A DNA stretch of 64,000 nucleotides from Pardosa pseudoannulata (taxonomy: Eukaryota > Arthropoda > Arachnida > Araneae > Lycosidae). Below are positions 37,609 to 51,296 of this stretch, piece by piece. Both the position numbers and the translations under genes were made by a program. The stretch covers positions 58,257,566 through 58,321,565 of the forward strand of contig CM063509.1 in NCBI GenBank assembly GCA_032207245.1, written 5' to 3'. How positions within the stretch are numbered: the stretch's first letter is position 1; each line of letters starts with the position of its first letter. The notes under the pieces were generated by a model. The model saw nothing but the letters and a program-made list of their open reading frames with translations. It had not been told where the DNA came from and made no database searches.

Positions 37609-40600
37609 GTAGATTATACTTTTTCAGAAAATTTTGTATGATGTTCAGAAAGATTTTTTTTTTTTTACTTAGAATCACCCATGTGCTTACCGCAAGTGTA
37701 TTTCATAAGATCATGTAGGTGTGAAGTAATCTTTCCAAGGCTCACAAAAGGGTTAACTTGTTCATTTTTTCTTCTTTTAGGAAGGGGTTTTCTTCTTTAA
37801 GGGGGGGGGTTTGCATTTGATATAAGAGCACTACTGCATATATGATTAACCCTTTCGCGACGGGAAGCGCAAACGTGCGCTTATCTCTCAGGCCGGCAGA
37901 CACTTTCGTGAGTGAGTATCCTGGGCCGGAGGGTTTCTTGCTACTAAGCCTAAATTCATGAAATTAACGAAGTAGCAACACGTTATTTAATAATACTGCG
38001 TAAAGTATTTAAACGAAATGGGATATATGTTTATAGATACTTTATTTACTTAAGCTATTTCTTATTTAAATATATATTTTACACTTTACTTTTTTTTCAT
38101 TTTTTACTTAGTATTTAAGGACTTTTAACATTGCAAAACTGAATACTATGTTATTTAAACTTTTTTTGTATGAAAAATTTTAAAAACTGGGATCTACAAA
38201 TAATCCTACGTGACAGTCCTTGCACTCATAGTAACTCATTTGCCCTTTTGGAGGATTTTTCCGGAATGTGAAAAAAATGAAACATCGTCAATTTCTTTGT
38301 CAGAAATGTCCTCCTCATCATTAGAATCACTAGATCCATTATGAACATGAAGAACAATCAGAATATATTATAGTGTCATTATTACTAATATCCTAATCTG
38401 TTTCAGAATCAAAATCTGAAATATTTCGCATCATTTCAGCTATTTCAAGCTCAGTTAAACACTTTCGACACTTCGAAAATCTAACAATAAAAAGAGAAAA
38501 AAAAATCAAGTCTGTCAGGTCTAATTCTGTACTAAAAACTGGACTGCAAACCGAAATACACAACGTTTTAGCTAAAATAAAACTCCCCTGCTTACATAAA
38601 CAAACACCATGTGGGAATTTAAAGAGCTCTCATAAAATATGTCAATATGAAACATTCCTTTTCCCTCATGTTTAATCAAAAACCACTTGTATGCGTATCA
38701 TACTACTCTCCTATTGAGTACAAGGTCAAATCTACATGTATCTAAATCCATATGGACATACAATGCCATCTTGTGTCAAAACTTATAGTTTTTAAAATGT
38801 TCCACAACACTGGCACACATATGTGACGGTCGGGGGTGAACGAGAAAACGCTCTGGCACGCCAGTGTGTTGGTCGGGAAGTGAGTGCGTTTCTTGCTGGC
38901 ACGTATTTGTGACAGTAGGCCCGAAAGGGTTAAACAACATAAGAAATTTGATTTTTATCAGTAATACGCAATCCTGATTGTTATTAAAACCTCAGAAAAA
39001 CAAAGTATTAAATATAAATAATAAAATTTCTTAACCATTCCAGCTGCTGCTTCCTGCTGTAAGCTGTGGGGAACTGCCAATTCTTCCATTCTTAAACTTT
39101 TGTTAGGTGGACCATACCCCTGAGAAGTCTGTGGAAATTATACATAGATGAAGACAAAAAAAATTATATTATTAAATGTTATTTACAGAAAAATTGATTT
39201 TTGGAATATATATAATAAAACTGTTTTAAACAAATACAAACAAGGCCAGTAGCTACTTCTGGAAGAAATTATATTATGTGCCATTATTTACAGTTTCTAC
39301 AAAACAAAAACTTTTATAATGAAAATCCTACTAAATAAAACTTAATGCACAAAAACTGATGGATATTTGGAATATATATATACTAAAATTGCTTTAAACA
39401 AATACAAACAAGGCCAGTAGCTACCTCAGGAAGAAATTATATGCCATTATTTACAGTTTCTACAAAAGCAAAACTTTTATGATGAAAATCCTACTAAATA
39501 AAACTTAATGCACAAAAACTGATGGATATTTGGAATATATATACTAAAATTGCTTTAAACAAATACAAACAAGGCCAGTAGCTACCTCAGGAAGAAATTA
39601 TATGCCATTATTTACAGTTTCTACAAAAGCAAAACTTTTATGATGAAAATCCTACTAAATAAAACTTAATGCACAAAAACTGATATTATATATATATATA
39701 TATATATTTAAGCACACATAGATACATAAAAACATATAATACATACAGAAATTAGTTTATGCATATACAGTTGAACCCACTTATGACATTCTATTGTTAT
39801 TCCAATTTTATAGATATATTTACAGTATTTGGTAATACAATTTGTAATAATTATAAATATATATATTTTCAATGTCGTAAATACATATATTTGCAATTAT
39901 TACAAATTTCTCTGTTTAAGAAGCCTTAAACATTTTCCTGCTTAAGAAATTTTATTTCCTTGAAACATTCCTTTTCATTTCATTCTGAGGCTTCATTAAT
40001 TTTTATTCAATAGAGATAAAAAAGATATATTTGTGGAAGAATTGATTGATGAACAAACATAATTTTGATATTCATTCAAAATTGTTAGAAAAAAGATGTT
40101 TTGACTTGTAAGTACAAACTTTTATAAGTGAAGCCAATTCTGCCCTTTTAGCAGGAAGATGGGGATGGAAGTTGTGGATTATAACAGTGAATTTTGGTAT
40201 ATATATAAAAATTCAATCATGAGTTCTTAGAATACATAAATTATTAAGGTAAAATCATATACATTATTATTTTTATGGTAAATAATTTAAATGTTTTAAA
40301 TATACATAAAATTAAAATGTTTAATTTATTTTTAATTGTAAAATAGCACTATGTATCTATGAGAATACATTCAGAGGAAAAAAAAAATAGAGCTACAACT
40401 ACATTCAGGGGTGATTGTACCTTTAAGTAGAAAAACCCAGAATTTTTAATTCTGGGTTTTAAGTTAATTGCATATAACAAATAATTACATGTTACTAATA
40501 CTAGATTTGATGTATTGTTAGTAAATTTCAAACAGTGATTTTAATTGTTACTAAATTAACAATTAAAATGAAAAACTTACCAAACTTTTTTTGGAGAATG

Positions 40601-43600
40601 TCACTCTTACATGTTAAACAAATTCTTCCAAGATTTGGATTTTTAAATTTAAAATATCAAATACATTTTACTTATGATAAACCTGTTTTCTGGTGCAATA
40701 AGTAATAGATTGAACTATAACTAGACACAGAAGTAAAATGACCCCCTCCCCACAAACCTGACAAGAGTTGTGATAATGCATCCTCATAATGCTATACTTA
40801 TGCAAATCAATCAACACCTGTTCAAATGTTAAAGTTTATAGTTCAGCCAATCACCTCTTCTCTTCTATCCCCACGATGACCAGAAATGCTGACTGTAACA
40901 GAATACTTTCTGCCGCTGAAACATGAAACAAAAGTGATAACAAAAGTTTGATGAAATAAGGCCTTTTTAATTTATTAAAAAAAATTTTTTTAGCTTCTTT
41001 GAAATCAAACTATCAGGGTGGAAATTTTCCACCTGGAAGGGTAGTTGAAAAAACTCATTCTGGGGTACCCTTGGAGCACAATTCCTACAATAGATTAAAA
41101 TATTTTTCTGGAATGCATTTCCCCCCCTGGTTGTTCTGTTTAAGAAGTTTTAATCCTTCGTTCCCATGGAAAATGTCTTAAACAGGTTCCACTGTATATA
41201 CACAGTGTGTTACAAAATTATAAGACCACTCAAAATATGGAAACTTTCACAACAAAACAAGCATTAATCCAAATTTTAATAAACACACATGAAACAAACT
41301 AATTTTTTTAAGTTAATGCAGTTAAGAAAATAGTCAAATAATTTTTTTGTGCTAACGATTTTTTGGAATCATGGTGTTGCATTAATATGCACTTTTATCT
41401 GAAGTAGAAGAGCAAAAAAGAAAAGTCTGCATGTGAAATAAATAATATTCTCAAAATTTTTTGTGTAAAAGAATGTTATAATAATGGAAAATGGATCAGG
41501 CTACAAAAATGGTGCTATCAGCTATGGTACAAATGGGAAAATTTTGATTACCCTCTTAATTACACTGAAGCAATATTCCAATTAGTACATTATGTTCCTT
41601 TAATTATTTAAAATTGTTATTATAGCTATCAATGACTGCATATTGCAGACTATTTTCTAAATCATCTGTGAAGCTTAACAAAGAGTTGAATTTACTGATA
41701 AACCATCTTTTGTTTTACATAAAAGCTTAAAAAGAATTAAAGATTTATTTAAATGTTTCCTACAATTCTTTCAAAATACTTCCTTCTGCAATAGAAAGTC
41801 TTAAAAAGGCAGAATCAAAATAAATTGTTGAAACTTCATTTTGTGATGGGTCAAACAACATAATTTCTTAGTGATGTTACTAATTTGGCTTTCACTTTTA
41901 GAGATTTATTTTAAATTAGGTTGCTTTTAAAAATTACTTATCTGCTTAAAAATTAAAGACCCAAATTGAAAAATAAATGCTTTAGAGGAACCTTTTTTAA
42001 AGAGCACCTACGAGTTTTAAGAAGTATACATACCCTGATATAAATATTCTTATTAAATGTCATTCCACAATTACAAGAGGTATTTGTTGACTTGTGTATT
42101 TATTACCTTATGAATTCAAAAACATTTGTTTTTTGTTGAAAGCTGGAAAATTTGCCTATTTGTACTGATTTTTAAGATATCTTTTGCAGTCTGATTCATT
42201 TTGCATTTCTCAATATTATTTTTTACTCTAAGTATAATACATATCAGTTTACAAACTATTGAGAATATTGCATAGTTCATATACAGAATGAAAGTAATTG
42301 TATAATCAGACTTCTCATACTTCTATTTAAAAAAAATTCACTTTGATATGACATTTTTCTTCAATCTCCAACAAATCCATTATCTTTATATCCACCATAT
42401 CTCCCATATGCTAATTTAGCTGGAAAATGCAAATTTCTGAAGACCTCAAAAGAAAACAGTAAAAGCTTCCCTGACTGGTATAAATACCCAGAGTCAGCAC
42501 TCAGAAGGTGTTAGGCTATGTTTTGGCACTGTGGCTGCTATTAAAACCACCAGGAGGAGGGAGAGGTCAACATCATCTGGGGACCTCCTCCACTGGTGCC
42601 AGCTCTTTCTCATTTGTTGGCTTGTCAGTAGAGGTCAGTTAATTGTTAGTAGACAGAAGTTAGGAAAGGGGATAGGATAGTGGCTGTGAGTACTTAGAGT
42701 AACTTAGAGAAAATTCTCTCAGTTACTAGCACAAGTTCAAAGAGCATGAACAAAAGGATATGGAGGTTTTTTTTTACTGCACTGAAGTAGAACTTCAATG
42801 TGTATTAATTAAAAAATTTTTTATATATTTTTTTTTATTGTGCAAGCATGTATTAATTTTAATTTTTTTCCATCAGGACCATCAGGAAGATGTATGGGGG
42901 TCAGTGTCATCTGGGCAAAGATCCCAACAGGCACTTTCTCTTGGTTGGCTTGTCAGTAGAAGTCGGCTAAAAGTTAGTAGACAGAAGTAAAGGATAGAGT
43001 CTGGGATCCACAAACTTCATGAGACTAGTGGCCAGGAGTAAATACTCGCGGTCACTACTAAGGGTTCAGAGAGTGAACAAAAGGATAGGGAATTTTTCAT
43101 AACGTATTATTTATAAAATTTTACAGATTTTTTTTACTGTGTAAGCACGTATTTTTTTTTTAATTTTAATACGAGAAATTAGAGAGACAGTGCAGCTCTA
43201 GGCCGCTTACGGTTTCTAGCATCGGCATAGTCATAGTCGAAGTACTCCAATAGGAGATCATTTCTAATATTGTTATAAAAATTTAGAAGAGTGTGAATAT
43301 TTAATTTGTTGTATATGTTGATGTTCTGGACATACCAGTGTGTGTTGGCAATCATTTTAATAGTTAAATTCTCCTGTGCAGTAATTTAATACTGGAAACT
43401 GTGGCATATGACCAGGCCAGCGCTGCATACAAAATAAGAGGGCGAAGGAAACTTTTGTACAGGAGCAACTTATTATCTATGCTTAAACAGCTGTTTTGAG
43501 TAATAAGGGGGTATAATAATCTTTTTGCCACTCGACACTTTTTCCAAATTTTGGTTATATGGTGCTTCCAAGTTAAATTTTTTTCAAGAGTAACACCAAG

Positions 43601-44492
43601 GTATTTAACTTTGTTAGACCAGGGGATGTTAGTGTTGTAAATTTTAATATTATTAATTTTAATTTTTTTTAATAGGATTTTCTAAATAGTAACTCAGAGC
43701 AAATAAAATATTAGTGTAAATAACATCATCTTGTCTTCATCTACTTAAGCAAAAAAATCCTATTCATTTTCTAATATTCATATTTTTTCCCTTTTATTAA
43801 GCTCTCTAGATATGTCAGTTTACAGTTAGCTCAAAATATGCTGCAAAAATATCTGTATTACTCAAAAAGCAAAGAGGTTTCATATTTATGTAGTATCCTG
43901 ATTCCAGAAAATAGTTAGGCATGATAAAGATATTTAATCTATTTTCTTTTCTTTGTTCAATCAACTCTGAGAAATTGTTTTCAGAAATATTCACCGAAAT
44001 TTGCATTACATAATATTTTTTGTTATGAAAATGTCGAAATTTCGAGTGATCTTATAATTTTGTAACATAGTATACATATGTAATTATTAAAAATTATCCT
44101 AATTTTGAAAGAGTAATAAAAAAAAGTAGAAAAAGCAACTTACAGGTCCACGTTTATAACTTGAACCTGACTGTGCAGCATTGGGACACAAAAGGGCTTT
44201 AAATTCTTCAATTAGCTTTCCTGCCCTTTTTTCAATAATATCTTTTGTTGGCACTAAATAAAACCAAAAATTAAACACATGTTAAATAATAATGCATTCT
44301 TTCTTTCTTTGCATTAAAATATTTTATTTTTATTTTTAATACAACATATAAACTATTGCAACTGCCTTGATGTCTACAAGTGTTCAGCTAAACTATTATA
44401 ATACTATGTACTGTAGTTATGAAAAGTAGATAAAAAAGACTATATTTTACAACCTAATGAGAAAAAAATTGGGATTCAACTTTTAACTACAG

Positions 44493-44540
<48 letters not shown>

Positions 44541-46002
44541 ATAATACTTCTATGATTGAGCCTTTAAATTAGGATATCTTTTGTTGGGACCTAAATAAAT
44601 ATAAAATAGTAAATGAATGAAAAATTTTCTTATAAACAAAATATTGAAAAATAGATTATAATTATCATAAAATCAGACTTCAAAATTATAAGTATCAATA
44701 TTTCAGGTCTTTCACCAGTGTTATCTAAAAGCTCATTTAGTCAAGCATGCTATGTAGTTATTTTTCCTTGGTATCCAGCTAAACTATTATAATATATAGT
44801 TGTGTACTGTAGATAAAATAGACCATATTTTACTACCATTGAGAAAGAAAAATATTTCGGGTTTAACAAGGGCACATACACCTGTAATGATAAAGATTAC
44901 GTAGGTAATAAAATTAACCAACATAATTATGCCTATTTCAAAATAATTTTCTGGCATTCTTTTCTAGTAACCTTGATAAATCCCAATTTCTTCACCCTCC
45001 CATGACGCAGATTTGAGGTTTGATTCCCAGGCTGGCCAAGGTTGACCAAGTCTTTCATCTCATCAGTGGGTAGACAAACTGAGGACCAAGTATGCTTGAG
45101 AACTAAACACCAGGGTTTCCATGTAAGGCTGACCACCTAACTAGAATATATGCTTTGCACCTCAAGTCTCCTGGTCTCAAAAATGGAGATTGACTCTGTA
45201 AGCCTTGGCCCCCAAGTTGGGCTGTTGTGCAAAGAAATTTTTATTTATATGATGTGAATAACAGAAAATGACAAGTTTAATAGCCCATATAGCAAGAAAG
45301 ATTTCTAGGCTATACAGTGGTATAATTTTTGTCTTTTTGTATGTATGTGTATGTACACAAAAGTAAAAATCTAACATTATAAATAAATATATTCATACAT
45401 ACATATAAATACAAACAAGCACAAATATACATACAAATACATACACATATAAGTGTACACCACACACATAAACATAAAAAAAATGCAAATAGACAAATAT
45501 AAAGGAAAAGCTAGACCTCAACTTACATGTATAATCAATGATTTCTTCAGGAGCATCTCTGTTTAAAGCAAGAGCTTCAATATTTCTCCAGTGTTTTTGT
45601 AAAACTAAAAAGTTGATATATCATTAATCATTTAATTCTGATTTCTAAAAGATACAATAGATAATAATTCTCTATAGACAAGAATAGACCTTCCAAACCC
45701 AAAAGTCTAAACTTCTGCAATAACTTATCTTCAGGAGCTTCTTTGTTTAAAGCAAGAGCTTCAATATTTCTCAAGTGTTTTTGTAAAACTAAAAAGTTGA
45801 TATACCATTAATCTTTTAAGTCTGATTTCTAAAAGATACGATAATAATACTCTATAGACCAGAATAGATCTTCTAACCCCAAAAGTCCATACTTCTGTAA
45901 TAGCTTATGTTTATCAATTGACGTAACAAAATTTACATAAAAAAATTGTATAAAAGAAAGCCAAATTATATAATATTCAATTTATATATGGTTAATTTTG
46001 TA

Positions 46003-46047
<45 letters not shown>

Positions 46048-49000
46048 CAGAATACTAAAACAATGAAGAAATTAATGAAAAGTTAAAATGACATTAAACA
46101 AAGGCAAATTATTTAATAACAGCATTACCTATTTAAAATGTTTTAAAACAAATTTTGAGCTACATTTAACATTGTAGATTTTGCTTTCTTAAAAAAAAAA
46201 AAATTAAAACAATTTTTCGAAACATGGTCCTGGTTGCGAAGATTTGCAAATCAACAAGTTTTCACTTGTTTCAATTGTTATTGGTGAAAAAAATGTAAGG
46301 CTTTTTATTACAAAACTAAAATTCCATTCATGCTCTGCATTACTATGTGGAATTGTTAAAATTAACAACATGAAATCCAAGAGTTTCTTATTTAAAATAG
46401 CCATCACTGTTCCTTATTCGTCCAATCAAATGCATATTCTTCTACAAGAATTGCAATTGGAATTTCTTCTTGTAACAGACTACAGTCTGATGGCACTGGC
46501 ATTGGCACTAGAAGCCCCAATTTGGCAGAACCAAAGTAAAATTTCATTTTCTTGTTGCAAAAATTGGTGCAAACAAAAAGTTTTCCCCTTCAAAAATGCA
46601 GCATTTTGTACATTTGCCCTGACTATCCAGTAAATGGTAAAAAAATCAGATTAAACCCAGAGAACAACTGGCAATCTACAAAAAATTACAAATTCCTACC
46701 TGGATTTTCAAATGATTCTGGATGATATGCAAACTGTAGCTTCTTAATGATTTCTTTTGATTTCTCTATAAGTGCTTCAGAAGGTTGATGTTTCTTTTTT
46801 TCACTATTTATACAACGGATGTCTTCCATAAAAGGAAAATAAATAACATGAAATCCAGGGGGAATAGTTTGATTTTTATTTTCATCCACATGTTCTAACT
46901 ATAAAAGAATAACAAAATATTACACAAAGCTTCAAAATAAAAATTGATTTTAGAGAAACTAAGTACTAATCAGATTTTTATTTGGTATAAATTAAAATAT
47001 AAGATGCATACAAATACATGAACACACAGATTAATATATAGATGAAGTGTGCTTTTTAAATAGTATTAAAATTTATCAGTTGCAGCTTGAGAATGCTTTC
47101 ATGAATGTACCCTAGTACCCACATCTATTAATTAGCCATACACATCATTATGAAACAATCAAGATTGTTTTACGTCTGTATTTAAAGTGCCTCATTGAGT
47201 AGAAAATACTCACTGCGAAATATGCCCTGCCATTTACCTTCTTAATACAAAAGATGTAAAGGAGACTGAAATTCATCAGCTAATGAGTGAAATGTATAGA
47301 GGAAACATTGAGAGAAGGAATACTGAGAAAGTTTGTTAGAGCATACAAAAATGGCCACTTGAATGTGCATCAAGAATGTGAAGAAATTAGCAATTTCTTC
47401 TGTGATAAATTCCCACTATTTAATATACCATTTCTTTCAATTCTTTTATAAAACTGTTTTTAGATTCAAATGTAAATTTAAATTATAAATTTTAATTTAT
47501 ATAAATAAAATTCCAATGTATTTAAAACTTAGAAATATTTTTTTCTGTCTTTGAAGTGTTTAAAATAACCTGTATGAATAACAGAATTAATCAATTTTGT
47601 TAAAATTTATAAAAAAAACTATGAAAACTTTTGCAATTTTGCTTTTTTTTACATTTATGTTTAAATAATGCACCCTAATATATTAATTAAAAATTATACA
47701 TTGTTTTAAATATTCAATTTGCTCCATGGTAGTATTAATTTCCTTGTTAGCTTCTTTGATTATTGGCATTTTTGATTTAATTGAATTCTAGTCGAATTTG
47801 ATTATTTCTCTCTTGAGTTTCAATTACTTCATTTTCTGGAGATTTACTTTTTTTTTTTTTTAATCCTTATAGTATCATTTAACAAGGGATAAGCATTTTA
47901 AAAAGGATGTGTAAATGGCCTTTGATTAAAGAAGATATATTTTTTTTTCAATTTCCAGTGGTGCAGTTCACTATTTTTTAAAATAATAATTCCCTATTAA
48001 AAAAAAATTTACAGTTTCCCTGATATTTCCAGAACTGCAAAATTTTTTGCTATTTATTTTTTTCTTTTTTATTTTTTTTGTTTATGATGCCTTTTCATTT
48101 TATTTCTTTTTTTTAGTTTTTTTCCTTATTTTCTATACATTGTTTTATTTTTTCTTATTTCCTGTTCCTTTTATTGTTTTTATTCTATCTAATGTTTAAT
48201 TTGTTTTATTTTTTTTTTATTTTTTCATTTTCTGAATTTAAATGTTTTTATTTCTTCCTTGATTTCTTTACCTTTATTTTCATTCTTTTATTTTTTTTTT
48301 AAATTTATTTAAATCATTAAAAATTTTTTTTTATTTCTTAGTATTAAAACTTATATTTTTTTCTGTCTTTGAGTGTTCATTTTTAATTTAATTTTTTTTT
48401 TTTTTTTATTTGAATTTCTTTTTTTTTTTTTTTACATTTTTAATGATTTATTATTTTATTTTTTTTTTTTTTGTTTAGTAATTTTTTTTTTTTTATTTAT
48501 TTTTTTTTTTTTTTCTTTTCTTTTTTGACTTCTAATTAATTTAATTTTTTTCTTTTGACTTTTTTTTTTTGAGTTTTTTTTTTTTTTGAGTTTTTTTTAG
48601 TTTTTTTATTTGTTTTTTTTAGTGTTTTTTATGTTATTTGTTTTTTTTTTTTTTTTTATTAATTTCTTTTTTCATTTTGATTTTTTTTTTTTTAATATTT
48701 TTTTTTTTTTTGTCCTGTTTTTAGAACTGCCTGATGATTAGTTGCTGACACTCATTTAAAAATCCTGAATGAAAACTATTGACTGTAAAATATGCTTTTT
48801 GATTTGTTTTCTTAATGCAAAAGAGGTGAAGGAGGCTGAAATTCTTCAAAAGATCAGTGATATGTATAGAGGAAACATAAAGAGAATGTTAAGAAAGGTT
48901 GTAAAAGCATCCTTATATATTAATTAAAAATCGTACATTGTTTTCAATATTCAATTTGCTCCATGATAGTATTAATTGCCTTGTTAGTTTTTTGATTATT

Positions 49001-51243
49001 GACATTTTTGATCTAATTGCCTTCTAATCAATTTTGATTATTTTTCTTTGGAGCTTCAATAGCTTCATTTTCTAAAGATTTACCCTTTTTTTTATCCCCA
49101 CAATATCATTTAACAAGGGATAAGCATTTAAAAAAGAATGTGTAAGAGGTCTTTGATTAGAGAAGATATATTTTTTAAAATTTTGACTGGTAGAGTTCAC
49201 TATTGTTTTAAACTTTAAAAAAAAAAAAATTCCCCCACTAAAAAAAAATTTATAGTTTTCCTGATATTTCTAGAACTGCCAATTTCCCTGATGATTCCCA
49301 GTTGCGACATTCTCATTTAAAATGGCTCAATCGAATATCCTATTGACTGTAAAATATGTTTCTCCATTTGTTTTCTTAGAAGCCCAGTGGCGTTTGGGTA
49401 GTGCTTCACACTCCCATAACACAGGTCTGAGGTTCGATCCCCGGGCTGGGCACGGTTGATTCAGCTTTTCATCCCTTCAGTGGGTAGATGAACTGAGGAC
49501 CAAGTATGCTTGGGATCTAAACACTGGGGGTTCTGTGTAAGATTGACCACCTAACCAGAACATATGCTTCACACCCCATGGCCCTTGGTCAAGTAAACGG
49601 AGATTGGCACAGTAAGCCCTGGCCCCCTAAAGGATGTTGCACGAGGAGTTATTTGTTTTCTTAATGCAAAAGAGGTGAAGGAGGCTGAAATTCTTCAGAA
49701 GATCAGTGATATGTATAGAGGAAACATTAAGAAAATATTAAGAACATTTGTAAAAGCATTTAAAGATGGCACCACATGAATGAGCATGAAGAGGAGAAAA
49801 GTGTCATTGTTGAAGACTTGGTACAGAATAAAGAGGGGAACATTTATGAAAACAGATACTTTACAAATGCATCCTTATTAAATGAGTTTTCTCATGTTTT
49901 AAGATGTGTCCATTGAGGAAATATCACATAATACTTTAATTATTGTGTCTTCTGGGAACAGGAAATACTACCGGAGAGGGAGGGGGGGGCACAGAACCTA
50001 TCATTTAGCCAATGCATAGCCAGATAGTAGATTTCTATGTGAATAGAACTCAACTCTAAGCTAGTTCTATGATATGACAATTGCTTTAATGTTAGTGGAA
50101 ATTATGTTAAAAAGTAGTATGGTTTTTCACGTAAAAATAAAATTAATAAAAAGAGGTCACTTGTGTATTCCGCATAGCCAGATAGTAGATTGCTATGTGA
50201 ATAGAATTTAAAAACTCTAAGCTGGATCAATGATATGACAATTGCTTTAATATTAGTGGAAATTATGTTAAAAAGTAGTATGGTTTTTCACCTAAAGTAA
50301 AATTAATAAAAGAGTTCACTTGTGTATTTTAAAGTTTTAAACAGTACATACATAGAAAACACACCTTGTATATGCATACGTATACATAGAGACAGTCAAA
50401 CCCTGAGATAGCACACCCATCAGGTCAGATAATAACTTAGTGCTTTAATGAGTCTGGTGGAATATCGAATTATGACTTTATGTCTTTCAAACAAATTGAA
50501 TTTAAAAATACTTATTCAAACTCTCATATAAATGAACACACAGGCTCAACAGAAGTAATTTTTGGTGATGAAAAAAAATAATGAACATTTTTGGCTGCCT
50601 CAACGGGAATCAGAGGGTTAAGCTGTAAGTTGAAGGGCATGAGATTTGAAATTGAAAAACTCTGAAGCTGATAAAACATTGTAAATTATTTTCATTATAC
50701 AGAAAATAACAAACTAAAAAATTACCTGTGGCAATAAAGCCACAAATTTAGGAGGATCATTTCTCCTAGCTATCATACGACAAATTGGTACATATCCACG
50801 TCTGTGGCACTGAAGAAGCAAAGCATAGCAGAGTCGCGTACTCCCTTGGATGGCTTTTTCATCAGGATACAAAAAAACAGATGGCTTTAAGTGATAATGA
50901 ACTTTTAGACAAGATTTAGGCTTGAAACCCATCAGCAAAAGCCCTGAAATTATAGACAGGTATAAAAATAAAGAAAACAAGTGACATTTCAGAAAAAGTT
51001 TTTTTATTTGTTATTAAGTGAGGCTCAAAATGAGAGAAATTTAATATAAAAACAATTAATATTAGAGTAAAAAATATAAAATATACTAGATTATATATTT
51101 CATTTTGGTGAAAATATATGCATTACATAATTAGGAAAGATCATACATTAGTGTCTAATATAATGATGTTCTAGAAAACAAATTAGAAAAAACTGAACAA
51201 GTACAGGGAACTTCTAGTTTTCTTGTATGATTTAATTATGTAT

Positions 51244-51296
<53 letters not shown>

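Larger units (their letters stand above)
41201..44070. mobile_element. Tc-like long inverted-repeat element with LINE debris inside
   Basis: The left end contains GTTACAAAATTATAAGACCA, and the right end complement GTTACAAAATTATAAGATCA. TA follows at both outer edges. Its left end sits 6 bp from the pogo-like element. The interior contains a jockey-like relic and an imperfect duplication at 42550-43110. No Tc transposase was recognised. Confidence 0.6.
47200..49910 (+). pseudogene. mariner-like transposase relics, in repeated blocks
   Basis: Three related blocks (near 47209, 48776 and 49348/49651) contain AAGAGGTGAAGGAGGCTGAA-like sequence. The best preserved (49655-49910) reads EILQKISDMYRGNIKK and SVIVEDLVQNKEGNIYENRY. 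This resembles the helix-turn-helix region of mariner transposases (EKVxxxIxENRRF). Frames are broken. Confidence 0.45.

Noticed and set aside
38500..38931. A CRISPR-like or satellite array
   Set aside because: The repeated words are parts of a single TTAA element with inverted ends. There is no regular repeat-spacer structure anywhere in the window.
45733..45788. A true alternative Ku70 exon
   Set aside because: It lacks the original donor and last codons, and the nearest GT gives the wrong phase for the next exon. It is reported as a duplicated partial exon instead.
46244..46633. A 129-codon plus-strand gene inside a Ku70 intron
   Set aside because: It resembles no family I know, has no promoter or splice context, and lies in an intron of an opposite-strand gene. 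It may be a transposon relic.
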